Source of the DNA: Devosia nitrariae
Lineage (GTDB): Bacteria > Pseudomonadota > Alphaproteobacteria > Rhizobiales > Devosiaceae
Length of the DNA: 64,000 nt
Direction: 5' to 3'
Assembly: GCF_030160115.1 (NCBI RefSeq)
Contig: NZ_BSNS01000007.1
Location: forward strand, 297,501 to 361,500
In this document: piece after piece, positions 40,622 through 51,359 of the stretch
Layout of the letters: every line of letters starts with the position of its first letter
How positions within the stretch are numbered: the stretch's first letter is position 1
The notes under the pieces: model-generated
The model's input: only the letters and a program-made list of their open reading frames with translations
The model's database searches: none
What the model was told of the DNA's origin: nothing
Made by a program: the position numbers and the translations under genes

Positions 40622-40885
40622 TTACTCGGCCGGCTGTGCGGTCGGCTGCGCGACCGGAGCCGGACGCTTGCCGGCAATGAAGCCGCCGAAGCGCTTCTGG
40701 ATGACAGGCATGACGACGAAGACGATGGTCAAGACCATCAGCGGTACCAGCACCACGGTGCGCTGCCAGAGTGCCCAGCCCTCGGTGAACGGGAAGAGCG
40801 CATAAAGATAGAGGGTGATGACTGGATAGACGCCGAACACCAGCAGCAGGGCGAGGCGCAGGCGTGAAGCAAGGGACGGTTGCAT
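40622..40885 (-). CDS. Small two-helix membrane protein, unknown
   Basis: 87 residues with two hydrophobic helices (about 10-30 and 43-62) separated by a short loop containing [11 protein letters not shown], followed by a Pro/Ala-rich tail. I do not recognise the family. It starts 99 bases from the divergent TetR gene with a palindromic operator between them, so it is a plausible target of that regulator. No partner exporter is present. Confidence 0.75.
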   Translation of the reverse strand: MQPSLASRLRLALLLVFGVYPVITLYLYALFPFTEGWALWQRTVVLVPLMVLTIVFVVMPVIQKRFGGFIAGKRPAPVAQPTAQPAE

Positions 40886-40921
40886 GTCGGTTCTCCATAT
40901 GAACGGAACGTGTCGTTATAT

Positions 40922-40942
40922 AACGAAACGATCCGTTTCGTT
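40922..40942. promoter_or_regulatory. Perfect 9-3-9 palindrome, probable TetR operator
   Basis: AACGAAACG, ATC, CGTTTCGTT. It lies in the divergent region between the TetR gene and the small membrane protein gene, next to GTTATATAAC, which may hold a -10 for either gene. The layout is typical for an auto-repressing TetR protein. Confidence 0.78.
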
Positions 40943-40984
40943 CAAGTCTGTTTTTTCGCGCTTGGCTGCGCTATCTTGTGTCGC

Positions 40985-41584
40985 ATGACAGACAGTGAAT
41001 ACGACGAACGCCGCCGTTCGATCGGCGCGCGCCGCAATCCGGAGGCTCAGGAGGCGATCCTCGATGCCGCCGAGGCTATCCTCATCGAAGATGGCGCGGC
41101 CGCGTTCTCGATCGAGGCCGTCGCCCGGCGGGCCCGCGCCGGCAAGCCGACGATCTATCGCTGGTGGCCGACCCGCGGCACGCTGCTCCTCGACATCTAC
41201 CACCGCCAGAAGCCTGCCGTGATCCATGCCGATACCGGCTCTCTCGAAGAGGACGTGACGCTCTTCATCGAACGCTTGCTCGAGTATTGGAAGGGAGGCG
41301 CGGGCCAGGTATTCCGCGTTGTCGTCGCTGAAGCCCAGCGCGACGTGGCCTGCGCCGAGGCCCTGCGCACCTATGCGGCCGGGCGGCGCCGGCAGACCGC
41401 GGCCATGTTCGAGCGCGCCATCGCGCGCGGCGAGATCTCGCCCGATACCGATTCGCTGCTGGCCGCCGAGATGCTCGCAGCGCTCGCCTGGCACCGGCTG
41501 CTGACCGACCGACTCGCCATCGACCGGAACGAGGCGAAAACGGTCGCCCGGCAGGTGGTGCGGGGGCTGAAGGTGTCGGACTAG
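40985..41584 (+). CDS. TetR/AcrR family transcriptional regulator
   Basis: 199 residues. The TetR helix-turn-helix is at about 20-65: AILDAAEAILIEDGAAAFSIEAVARRARAGKPTIYRWWPTRGTLLLDIY. The all-helix C-terminal ligand domain is of the TetR_C_11-like kind (AEAQRDVACAEALRTYAAGRRRQTAAMFERAI). The start MTDSEYDERR is chosen after the operator; a longer frame would translate it. The ligand is unknown; it probably represses itself and the divergent membrane protein. Confidence 0.9.
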   Translation: MTDSEYDERRRSIGARRNPEAQEAILDAAEAILIEDGAAAFSIEAVARRARAGKPTIYRWWPTRGTLLLDIYHRQKPAVIHADTGSLEEDVTLFIERLLEYWKGGAGQVFRVVVAEAQRDVACAEALRTYAAGRRRQTAAMFERAIARGEISPDTDSLLAAEMLAALAWHRLLTDRLAIDRNEAKTVARQVVRGLKVSD

Positions 41585-41699
41585 AGAACCCAATACCTCC
41601 TCCCCAGCGCCCAACCCTGATGTCATGCCAGCGACAGGTGATCCTGAATATTTCGCGGCCGCAAGATGCGCGTGCGAGCGACGAAAGCATCACCAACTC

Positions 41700-41782
41700 G
41701 GGTCATTCCCGCGAAAGCGGGAACCTCCGTTTCCCATTGCCGCCATCGCCAACAGAGGTCCCCGCTTTCGCGGGGATGACCC
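41700..41782. repeat. Palindromic repeat, family A, copy 3
   Basis: GGGTCATTCCCGCGAAAGCG...GAACCTCCGTT mirrored by AACAGAGGTCCCCGCTTTCG...GGGATGACCC. It lies between convergent genes, as all other family-A copies do. Confidence 0.88.
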
Positions 41783-41842
41783 GGTGGTTGGGGAAGAAGT
41801 GTGCCATCATGCCCCGGGTGACCCGCACGCAGAAACCAGAAC

Positions 41843-41867
41843 GCCCGTTCCGATAATCGGAACGGGC
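41843..41867. terminator. Near-perfect hairpin, probable bidirectional terminator
   Basis: GCCCGTTCCGAT, one base, ATCGGAACGGGC. A 12-bp palindromic stem 35 bases after the parvulin stop codon (minus strand). The T-rich stretch after it is weak (GTTCTGGTTTC). Confidence 0.6.
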
Positions 41868-41901
41868 GCTCTGTAATCTTGAGTCTTTCGAACTCCAACC
41901 C

Positions 41902-42897
41902 TTATTGGGCAGGCGCCTCGGCAGGCGCTTCCTCGGCGGGGGCCGCCTCACCCTCGGTCGCCCCGTCCTCGAGGGCCTTCTGCGCCTCGACGGCGGCGGC
42001 GAGTTCGGGATCGGCGATCTCGACCGTGGCATTGTTCATCAGCGTATCGACCGTCGAACTGAAGGCGCGGATCATCGCTTGCTGCTGCAGTTGCTGGCCG
42101 AGTTGCTGCATCGAGGGCGGGCTCGACTGACGCTTTTCCTCGAGCTTGATGAGGTGCCAGCCGAAGTCTGACTGCACCGGCTCGGAAACCTGGCCGGCTT
42201 CGGTCAGCGCGGACGCCGCGTCCGCGAAGGGCTTGACCATCCTGTCGCTGGTAAAGAAGCCGAGGTCGCCGCCCTTGGAAGCGCTGCCCGGATCGATGGA
42301 ATGCTCTTCGGCAAGCGCGGCGAAGTCGGCGCCGCCGTCGATCTCGCCCTTGAGCTGGCGGGCCTCCTCCTCGGTCTCGACGAGGATGTGGCGAGCGTGG
42401 ATCTCCTCCTGCGACTGGAACTCGGCGACGTACTCGTCATAGAGCGCCTGCACCGCCTCGGGCGTGACCTGCGCGGCGATGACGTCGGCGAAATAATCCC
42501 GGCGCAGGGCCTGGTCCTCGAGATAGGCGAGGCGCTGCTGGAAGAGCGGCTCCTGGTCCATGCCCTCGGCCTTGGCCGCGCCTGCCATGACCTTCATGTC
42601 GATAAGGACGCGCACGAGGAATGCCCGGCGCTCCTCGGGAGGCATCTGCTGCAGTTCCTGGGCGAGGTCCTCGGCGGCAAAAGACAGGTCCGCCTCGGTG
42701 ATCTCATCGCCGTCGACCGTAGCAACGACCGCCGCCGGGTCGGCCTGGGCAGCACCGGCCGGCTGCCCGGCGGCATCTGCCGGTGCCTGCGCTGGCGCGG
42801 CGTCCTGCGCCATGAGTTGCGGGGCGACTGCGGATCCCAGAAGCGCGATGACCAGCGCACCGGCGACGGGCGCGAAACGCTTGGAGACTTTGAACAT
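41902..42897 (-). CDS. Parvulin-type peptidylprolyl isomerase, exported
   Basis: 331 residues with an N-terminal signal sequence (hydrophobic stretch 11-30, ending LMAQDAAP). A Pro/Ala-rich linker follows, then a SurA/PpiD-like N-terminal helical part and a PpiC parvulin domain at about 160-265 (IHARHILVETEEEARQLKGEIDGGADFAALAEEHS...GGDLGFFTSDRMVKPFADA). The C-terminus is acidic and Ala rich. Likely periplasmic folding factor for outer membrane proteins. Divergent from secA. Confidence 0.92.
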   Translation of the reverse strand: MFKVSKRFAPVAGALVIALLGSAVAPQLMAQDAAPAQAPADAAGQPAGAAQADPAAVVATVDGDEITEADLSFAAEDLAQELQQMPPEERRAFLVRVLIDMKVMAGAAKAEGMDQEPLFQQRLAYLEDQALRRDYFADVIAAQVTPEAVQALYDEYVAEFQSQEEIHARHILVETEEEARQLKGEIDGGADFAALAEEHSIDPGSASKGGDLGFFTSDRMVKPFADAASALTEAGQVSEPVQSDFGWHLIKLEEKRQSSPPSMQQLGQQLQQQAMIRAFSSTVDTLMNNATVEIADPELAAAVEAQKALEDGATEGEAAPAEEAPAEAPAQ

Positions 42898-43345
42898 AAA
42901 GGGAATTCTCCTTAACCGGCACGCGTTCTAGCGCCGGAGACGATGGGGGTCTTGAAAAAGACCTGGATCTCTGACGATGGCTCGTCCGGGCTCGTGGCCC
43001 TTGCGGCCTGCCCTGTCATGACAACGGGGCCAAAGTATGCCCGCCGACCGGCGCGGCGTTCACGATCGCGGCAAGTTGCGGCCGGGACGGGGTCCCGCTG
43101 GTGTCGCCCATTTCGGCGGCGTTGACAAGGCACCGGCGCACTCTTACATCTTCGGCGCTTTTCATGAGCATGGCCCGACCGGCGCCGAAGAGGCTTTATC
43201 CGGCAGGTCGTGCGGTCATCACCTGAGGCCCGGCAAGGGCGCTGACGCGGGCGGCAAGACCGGGCCCTCCTGTGCCCGAATGCCTACCCGACCCGCGCAG
43301 TTCGGCCCCGCCGGTCGCGGTGAAGTTGAAAAAGGACAAACTTAC
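42898..43345. other. Divergent region between the parvulin gene and secA
   Basis: 448 bases. The secA frame stays open for 103 codons upstream of its start, but that product is not SecA-like and is not annotated. A candidate promoter for secA is at 43122-43150. No palindromic repeat was found. Confidence 0.55.
43122..43150 (+). promoter_or_regulatory. Candidate sigma70 promoter of secA
   Basis: A perfect TTGACA, 17 bases, TACATC. The leader to the secA start would be about 190 bases, long enough for post-transcriptional control, but I see no SecM-like gene. Confidence 0.5.
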
Positions 43346-46120
<2,775 letters not shown>

Positions 46121-46143
46121 CTCGGCGGAGTCATCGGCTCTTT

Positions 46144-46172
46144 GAATATGGACCATTGAATGGTCCATATTC
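46144..46172. promoter_or_regulatory. Perfect 13-3-13 palindrome, probable toxin-antitoxin operator
   Basis: GAATATGGACCAT, TGA, ATGGTCCATATTC. It lies 22 bases before the antitoxin start. Antitoxins of the Phd/VapB type bind such sites with the toxin to repress their own operon. TATGGACC...CCATAT may also include the -10. Confidence 0.75.
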
Positions 46173-46194
46173 ACCGTAGCCAAGTGGTGAAACC

Positions 46195-46452
46195 ATGCAG
46201 ATTTCGGTAACCGCCGCCAAAGCCCAGCTGACCGAACTTGTCCGTCGCGCCGAGGCGGGCGAGGACGTTGTGCTGACGCGGCATGGACAGCCGGTATTGC
46301 GTTTCGTGCCGGTCAAACCTGTGCCGACGGCAGAAGAAAAGCGCGCTGCTATCGATCGTATACTCGCCAAGGCAGCCAAGCGTCCGAAGTCCGACGTAAG
46401 CGCGGCGCGTAGTCAGGACTTTCTCTATAACGAGAACGGCCTGCCTGAATGA
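46195..46452 (+). CDS. Phd/YefM family antitoxin
   Basis: 85 residues; the N-terminal Phd/YefM fold MQISVTAAKAQLTELVRRAEAGEDVVLTRHGQPVLRFVP binds DNA. The C-terminal half (about 45-85), with RAAIDRILAKAAKRP, wraps the toxin. It is followed by a PIN toxin with an ATGA overlap (46449-46452), the usual antitoxin-first order. A perfect palindrome upstream supports autoregulation. Confidence 0.93.
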   Translation: MQISVTAAKAQLTELVRRAEAGEDVVLTRHGQPVLRFVPVKPVPTAEEKRAAIDRILAKAAKRPKSDVSAARSQDFLYNENGLPE

Positions 46453-46862
46453 TCGTTGTCGATACGTCCGCCCGCATCGCCATTATCCAGGGCGAGGAGG
46501 AGGCAGCTCGGTTGCGCGCGATCCTGGAGCGTGAAACATCTCTTGTCATCTCCGCAGGCACTCTGGCCGAAGTGCTGGTTGTCGCCACACTCCGCGATCT
46601 TCTGGACGATACGAGCGAACTCATCAAAGCGCTGGGACTCGAGGTCGTGCCGGTGACCGATTCTACGGCCGACCTCGTGCAACAGGCCTATTCGCGGTGG
46701 GGTAAGGGTAGAGACAGCGCCAAGTTGAATCTGGGAGATTGCTTTGCCTACGCCCTCGCCAAGGAGCGCAACTGCGCCCTTCTCGTTGTCGGCAACGATT
46801 TTTCCAGAACGACATCGAGGCGGCTATCTAGCCCTCAACAACTAACCCGCACTTCTCCATAG
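46449..46862 (+). CDS. PIN domain toxin (VapC type), frameshifted at the C-terminus
   Basis: 137 residues as read. PIN ribonuclease with acidic sites D5 (MIVVDTSA), E41 (AGTLAEVLVV) and D99 (NLGDCFAYALA). Family proteins end GNDFxxxDIEAA; here the frame turns at a five-T run (46799-46803) and reads on to 46862 as TSRRLSS.... With six T the product would be GNDFFQNDIEAAI ending at 46831, the expected length. So the last acidic motif is missing and the toxin may be weak or inactive, unless the change is a sequencing error. Confidence 0.85.
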   Translation: MIVVDTSARIAIIQGEEEAARLRAILERETSLVISAGTLAEVLVVATLRDLLDDTSELIKALGLEVVPVTDSTADLVQQAYSRWGKGRDSAKLNLGDCFAYALAKERNCALLVVGNDFSRTTSRRLSSPQQLTRTSP

Positions 46863-47497
46863 CCCGAAAGCCCGTCGGCATTGGCTGAGAGCACCGCGAC
46901 GATGCAGCTGGTGCCCTCGAGCGCCATCGAACCGCCCACAACAATGGCCCTGTCGCCGGCAAAGGTGATCTCGGACTGGCCGACGCCCGCGACCGTGACC
47001 CGGCTCTCGGTGCCGCAGACCGCATAGTCGTCGCCGGCGGTGACGAGGAACCGCGTATCCTGCGGCACGCAATCGGTCAGCGGCCCGGCGCTGGCGTCCG
47101 TCGCCGCCTCGGCCGGCACAGCCGCTGCCGGTGTGCTTCCCGCCCGCCAGCTCTCTTCGAGGATCGCTAGCCGGTTCTCCAGCGCCTCGAGCACGGAGGT
47201 GTCCGCGCCCGTATCGGCCGGCGCCGGCGACGCGCTCACCTGCTGGCGGCCGAAGAGCTCGAGGCTGAGCTTGATCTGGGCGATGTCGGCAGCCATCCGC
47301 CGCATGTCGCGCTGCGTTTCGGTATAAACCCAGGCGGCCGCCGCGATGGCCGCCACCGCCACCAGTCCGACGACGAAGACGATGACCGCCGGCGTGCGCG
47401 AAGGGCGGGCGGCAGCGAGCGGAGGTCCGGCCGGCTCCACGGCCGCAGGGGGATCGTCGTCCCGACTGACGCCCCCGATAACCGACTTGTCCTCCAC
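46835..47497 (-). CDS. Membrane-anchored protein of unknown function
   Basis: 220 residues from a GTG start at 47497 (VEDKSVIGG), preceded by GGGGG; an alternative GTG at 47548 would add 17 residues. A Pro/Ala-rich cytoplasmic part, one transmembrane helix (about 36-58), a short coiled-coil segment (MRRMAADIAQIKLSLELFG and VLEALENRLAILEESW) and a C-terminal beta-rich domain with three Cys (CVPQDTRFL, VCGTESRV, TSCIVAVL). The domain is probably periplasmic. Family not recognised. Its 3' end overlaps the extended toxin frame by 28 bases. Confidence 0.72.
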   Translation of the reverse strand: MEDKSVIGGVSRDDDPPAAVEPAGPPLAAARPSRTPAVIVFVVGLVAVAAIAAAAWVYTETQRDMRRMAADIAQIKLSLELFGRQQVSASPAPADTGADTSVLEALENRLAILEESWRAGSTPAAAVPAEAATDASAGPLTDCVPQDTRFLVTAGDDYAVCGTESRVTVAGVGQSEITFAGDRAIVVGGSMALEGTSCIVAVLSANADGLSGYGEVRVSC

Positions 47498-47590
47498 GCA
47501 ACATACCCCCGTGTTTGGCGGACGCGCCAGGAAAGCGCGGCTGGCCACCCTAATAGCGCGACTGCGCCAGAATAATGATGGGTATCGCTA

Positions 47591-47663
47591 GAGCATGATA
47601 CGAAAAAAGCCTGTCCCGGACTTGATCCGGAATGGGAACCGGTTTTCGCGAAAAATCCGCGCC
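47591..47663. repeat. Palindromic repeat, family D, with nested insert
   Basis: GAGCATGATACGAAAAA at the start and GGGAACCGGTTTTCGCGAAA near the end. Between them lies TGTCCCGGACTTGATCCGG, which looks like another repeat unit. It is between two minus-strand genes. Confidence 0.55.
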
Positions 47664-47671
47664 ACACACCC

Positions 47672-48688
47672 CTAGCCGCGGTTCAACCGCGGCATGGGAA
47701 TTGGCGGGGCCTTGCCGGTCATCACCGGCACGATGCCGGCGTCCTTGCCGCCGAAGATGCTGCCGATGCCGCCGAAAAAACCGTTGACCGCCGTGCTCAC
47801 CGCTTCGCCCCGTTGGGCGATGGCGACCCTTTCGGCCTCGGCCTTGTCGCGGCCGGCAAGGATATTGGCGACCTTGACCTCGTCCGCCTGCGTTTTGGCA
47901 ACGAGCGCCGCCGATCTATTGAGGGAGGGGCACGGCCCTGCGGCATTGAGCGGGGCGTTGGCGGCGACGTTGAACACGTATTGCCGCTCACACACATCCC
48001 AGACCGGTGGCGTGCGGTTGATCTCGAAGAGGTCGTACCCTTCCTTGAGGTTCTTCCAGAACGCCATGTGCTGGTTGTCGTGATTGGCAGCGATGTTCTG
48101 CGCCGTCATCCGGAAGGGGAGGATCTGCAGCTGAAAGCTGGGATTGCCACCCTTGAAGGTCTCGCGGGCCAGCGCGTAAATCTCCGATATGCCCTCGTCG
48201 GTCATGGCGTAGCACCCGCGCGACGAGCAGTCGCCATGCACCATCAGGTCCGATCCGGTACGTCCGTAGGCGCGGTCGAACTTGTTGGGAAAGCCGGTGT
48301 TGAACGCCAGGTGATAGTTGGATCTCGGGTTCATCAGCCCCGGTGTGATCGTATAGAACCCTTCCGGGCTCTGCCGGTCGCCTTCCCTAAACTTGGGGCC
48401 GAGGTCGCCCGAATACGCACAGATTTCGTAGGTCTTGAGCAGACGATACTGGCCAGTGGCCGTCGAACGCTTCCACACCTCGAGCTGCCGCTCCTGCTTG
48501 AACATGCGGATCAGCATGGCTTCGCCGGGCGCCGAGCCGATGCCCTTGAGCGCGGCATGCATGGTGCTCGACAGCGGCACATTGTGGCGGTTGTCGCCGG
48601 ACATGAACCCGCCGCAAGCTGCCAGCGACAGAGCGACCCAGACGAGGACGACAACCGACGAGATTTTGCGCAATAAGGACGAATGCAA
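47672..48688 (-). CDS. L,D-transpeptidase (YafK type), lipoprotein
   Basis: 338 residues. The lipobox SLAAC (Cys25) indicates a membrane-anchored lipoprotein. The YkuD/YafK catalytic motif HGDCSSRGC has His151 and Cys159, followed by YAMTDEGISEIY. Members cross-link or trim peptidoglycan, or attach or release outer-membrane proteins; the role here is unknown. The tail (about 255-338) has a helical part and a Gly/Pro-rich end. The start MHSSLLRK is the first ATG before the signal peptide. Confidence 0.93.
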   Translation of the reverse strand: MHSSLLRKISSVVVLVWVALSLAACGGFMSGDNRHNVPLSSTMHAALKGIGSAPGEAMLIRMFKQERQLEVWKRSTATGQYRLLKTYEICAYSGDLGPKFREGDRQSPEGFYTITPGLMNPRSNYHLAFNTGFPNKFDRAYGRTGSDLMVHGDCSSRGCYAMTDEGISEIYALARETFKGGNPSFQLQILPFRMTAQNIAANHDNQHMAFWKNLKEGYDLFEINRTPPVWDVCERQYVFNVAANAPLNAAGPCPSLNRSAALVAKTQADEVKVANILAGRDKAEAERVAIAQRGEAVSTAVNGFFGGIGSIFGGKDAGIVPVMTGKAPPIPMPRLNRG

Positions 48689-48997
48689 GGGAAAACCGGA
48701 CAGAAAAGGTGTGACTTTCTTTACCCTAACGCCCGGTTGGTTACGGGACCGTAAGAACTCACGGTGAACGGTTCCTTAACATGGCCTATGGAGCGCCGGA
48801 AGATGGCGGTTGCGTCATCACGACGGCGTGAGGGGAAACCCTTCGCGGACCAGGGTGTGTTGAGATTCAGGTCAGGCCGAGGCGAAAATGGTCGTTTTCG
48901 AGAACCGGAGCGCAGCGTACCTTGGGGTACGTGAGCACCGGAAGCGCAGAAAACGGGCATTTGCAGACCGGCATCACCTGAATATCAATACACCCGC
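48689..48997. other. Intergenic region with a long family-E repeat
   Basis: 309 bases between accA and the L,D-transpeptidase gene, both minus strand. More than half is the family-E element (48855-48994). The rest holds the transpeptidase promoter region, not clearly defined. Confidence 0.6.
48855..48994. repeat. Terminal-inverted repeat element, family E, long form
   Basis: About 140 bases bounded by GTGTGTTGAGATTCAGGT and ACCTGAATATCAATACACC. The inside has a further hairpin, GCGTACCTTGGGGTACG, and AAAATGGTCGTTTTCG. The short copy at 39257-39316 has the same ends. The right end lies three bases from the accA stop codon. Confidence 0.82.
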
Positions 48998-49954
48998 TCA
49001 GCCCAGGCTCTGCCCTATGGCGATGAACTTCTCGCGGCGATGCTCGCGCAGCTCCAGCCGACCGCGTCCTTCGAAATCCTTCAGGAACTGGCCGATGGCC
49101 TTGCCGGTCTCTTCCATCACCTCCTGGGCGTGGCGGTGGGCGCCGCCCGGCGGCTCGGGGATGACGCCGTCGATGACCCCGAAGCTCAGAAGGTCGGGCG
49201 CGGTGATCTTCATGTTGTTGGCAGCGTCCTGCGCCTTGCCGGCGTCGCGCCAGAGGATGGAGGCGCCGGCCTCCGGCGAGATCACCGAATAGATGGCGTT
49301 CTCGAGCATCAGCACCCGGTTGGCCGTGGCAATGGCGATGGCCCCGCCCGAGCCGCCCTCGCCGATGATGACGGCAAGGTTGGGCACGCCCAGTTCCAGG
49401 CACTTTTCGGTCGAGCGGGCGATGGCCTCGGCCTGGCCGCGCTCCTCGGCGCCGATCCCGGGATAGGCCCCGGCCGTATCGACGAACGAGATCAGCGGGA
49501 TGTTGAAGCGGTCCGCCATATCCATGATGCGCACTGCCTTGCGGTAGCCCTCGGGCCGAGCCATGCCGAAGTTATGCTTCAACCGCGTTTCAGTCGAATT
49601 GCCCTTCTCCTGGCCCAGGACCGCCACCGGCTGACCGGCAAAGCGCGCGAACCCGGTCTGCACGGCCGGATCCTCGGCGAATTTGCGGTCACCCGCGAGC
49701 GGCGTCCATTCGGTCAGGAGCGTCCTGGCATAGTCGGAAAAGTGCGGACGCTGCGGGTGGCGCGCGACCTGCGTGCGCTGCCACGGCGTCAGGCGCTTGT
49801 AGATATCGGAGAGCGCCTCCTCGGCGCGGGCGGAGAGGCGCGTGACTTCCTCGTCGATCGAGACGGCCTGGTCTGTCGTAGCAAGCGACTTCAGTTCCGC
49901 GATCTTGCCCTCGAGATCGGCGACCGGCTTTTCAAAATCGAGATAAGTCTGCAT
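48998..49954 (-). CDS. accA: Acetyl-CoA carboxylase carboxyltransferase subunit alpha
   Basis: 318 residues. With AccD it transfers carboxyl from biotin to acetyl-CoA, the first step of fatty acid synthesis. The N-terminal helix LDFEKPVADLEGKIAELK, PHFSDYARTLLTEW, the oxyanion region SFVDTAGAYPGIGAEERGQAEAIA and EGGSGGAIAIA are all as expected. The length is normal. It stands alone, as is typical (accD is elsewhere). A family-E repeat abuts its 3' end. Confidence 0.97.
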   Translation of the reverse strand: MQTYLDFEKPVADLEGKIAELKSLATTDQAVSIDEEVTRLSARAEEALSDIYKRLTPWQRTQVARHPQRPHFSDYARTLLTEWTPLAGDRKFAEDPAVQTGFARFAGQPVAVLGQEKGNSTETRLKHNFGMARPEGYRKAVRIMDMADRFNIPLISFVDTAGAYPGIGAEERGQAEAIARSTEKCLELGVPNLAVIIGEGGSGGAIAIATANRVLMLENAIYSVISPEAGASILWRDAGKAQDAANNMKITAPDLLSFGVIDGVIPEPPGGAHRHAQEVMEETGKAIGQFLKDFEGRGRLELREHRREKFIAIGQSLG

Positions 49955-50123
49955 TCCACCTGCCCGTTTGGGGACTTGTTTGCGCGTGGGCGCTAAACCT
50001 TCGCGTCCACGCCGCTTGCCGGCGCGGCGATCTACAAGCGCCCTAAAGTGGCCGGAAAGTGGCGGGCCGGCAACAGCAAGTCAAGGCTGGCGGTTAACGC
50101 AGCAGGCAAACACATGGCTGCAT

Positions 50124-51041
50124 CTAACTATCGGCGAGCGGATGGTGGCTCTCGACCAGTTCGCGCAGCTTCTCGTCGAGGACATGGGTATAGATCTGCG
50201 TGGTGGCGATGTCGGCATGGCCGAGCAGCGTCTGCACCACGCGCAAGTCCGCCCCGCCGGCAAGCAGATGGCTGGCGAAGGCATGGCGCAGGACATGGGG
50301 CGTCACCCGCTCGGCCGCGATGCCGGCGCGCCCGGCCAGCCCCTTGAGGTCGCGTCCGAACACCTGACGACTGAGATGCCCCTCCTCGCCATTGGCAGGA
50401 AACAGCAGCGGGCCGGGCGTGAGCGTCTCGACATAGGCTCGCACCGCATCGCGCGCCCGATCATTGATCGGCACCACCCGCTCCTTTCTGCCCTTGCCGA
50501 TGACGGTGAGGAACGTGGCATCCCGCATCACCGCCGTGCGCTTGAGCGTGACGAGCTCGGTCACGCGCATGCCCGTCGCATAGGCGAGCTCGAGCAGTAC
50601 GTAGAGCCGCAGCGCCGCCCGGCGTTTGGCCAGCGACAGCTCCGGCGCGCCGGCCTCCTGCTCGGCCAGTGCCAGCAGCCGGTCGACTTCGCCACGCGAG
50701 AGCACCTTGGGCAGGCCCCGGCGCGCTTTCGGCGAAGGAACGATCCGGGTCGGATCGTCGGGTCGCATCCCGTCGGACGCAAGGAACTTGTGGAATTGCC
50801 TGATCGCCGAGAGCCGGCGCGCGCTCGAGGAGGCGGCAAGGCCCTCCGCCTCGAGCGCGGCAAGATAGGCGGTGACGTGCTCGCGCCCAGCACCCTTGAG
50901 GCCCGTGCCCTTGCGGGCAAGATAGCCGGCATAGTCGGTAAGGTCGCGCCGATAGCTCTCGATGGTATTGGGCGCCGCGCCCCGCTCGGCACTCATCATC
51001 TCGAGGAAGGCTTCGACGAGATGGAGGTCGCGGGCGGTCAA
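50124..51041 (-). CDS. xerD: Tyrosine recombinase XerD
   Basis: 305 residues; resolves chromosome dimers at dif with XerC. The catalytic set is R159 (ATGMR), K183, H249, R252 (HVLRH), H275 (LLGH) and Y284 (QIYTHV), with an N-terminal SAM-like domain (1-100). I place the start at TTG 51041: six bases after GGAGG, directly overlapping the stop of the small upstream gene, and matching the N-terminal length. A longer frame lies over that gene and is rejected. Resident in the core context next to accA and divergent from aroK. Confidence 0.93.
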   Translation of the reverse strand: MTARDLHLVEAFLEMMSAERGAAPNTIESYRRDLTDYAGYLARKGTGLKGAGREHVTAYLAALEAEGLAASSSARRLSAIRQFHKFLASDGMRPDDPTRIVPSPKARRGLPKVLSRGEVDRLLALAEQEAGAPELSLAKRRAALRLYVLLELAYATGMRVTELVTLKRTAVMRDATFLTVIGKGRKERVVPINDRARDAVRAYVETLTPGPLLFPANGEEGHLSRQVFGRDLKGLAGRAGIAAERVTPHVLRHAFASHLLAGGADLRVVQTLLGHADIATTQIYTHVLDEKLRELVESHHPLADS

Positions 51042-51244
51042 TCCCCGCCTCCAACATTCGGGGCGAGGTCCGGCAGGCCACCGCCCGACTCCCGCTGGGG
51101 TTCGGCAAGGAGATCTCGCGTCGGGATGCGCACCCGCACTTCTTTCTGCGTCGGCTCCACCATCGAGACGAGGACGATCATGCCGCCATAGACGAGGCCG
51201 GCAAGGAACAACAGGACGATGACGAGGCGGATAAGGGTTGGCAT
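51038..51244 (-). CDS. Small single-helix membrane protein upstream of xerD
   Basis: 68 residues from ATG 51244: one transmembrane helix (about 6-28, LIRLVIVLLFLAGLVYGGMIVLVSMV) and a polar tail with VEPTQKEVRVRIPTRDLL. A similar small protein is commonly found before xerD in Hyphomicrobiales, and the VEP..ER/KE.RV motif looks conserved. Function unknown. Its stop overlaps the XerD TTG start, so the two may be translationally coupled. Confidence 0.75.
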   Translation of the reverse strand: MPTLIRLVIVLLFLAGLVYGGMIVLVSMVEPTQKEVRVRIPTRDLLAEPQRESGGGLPDLAPNVGGGD

Positions 51245-51359
51245 GGGCGCCCACAATGACAGTCGATGCAATCCGATACTATTATTGTAGCTAAATAGTT
51301 TCGATCCCGTAGGCGCCGCCGCGCTTCGTGATATATGACGTTGCCGCGACTGTCCCGAT

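Larger units (their letters stand above)
41585..41901. other. Convergent intergenic region with repeat and terminator
   Basis: 317 bases between the TetR gene and the parvulin gene. It contains a family-A repeat (41700-41782) and a palindromic terminator (41843-41867). No gene seen. Confidence 0.7.

Noticed and set aside
43037-43345. Upstream in-frame extension of secA (103 codons)
   Set aside because: Arg/Gly-rich shadow translation of a GC-rich leader; SecA begins [12 protein letters not shown], with a ribosome binding site.
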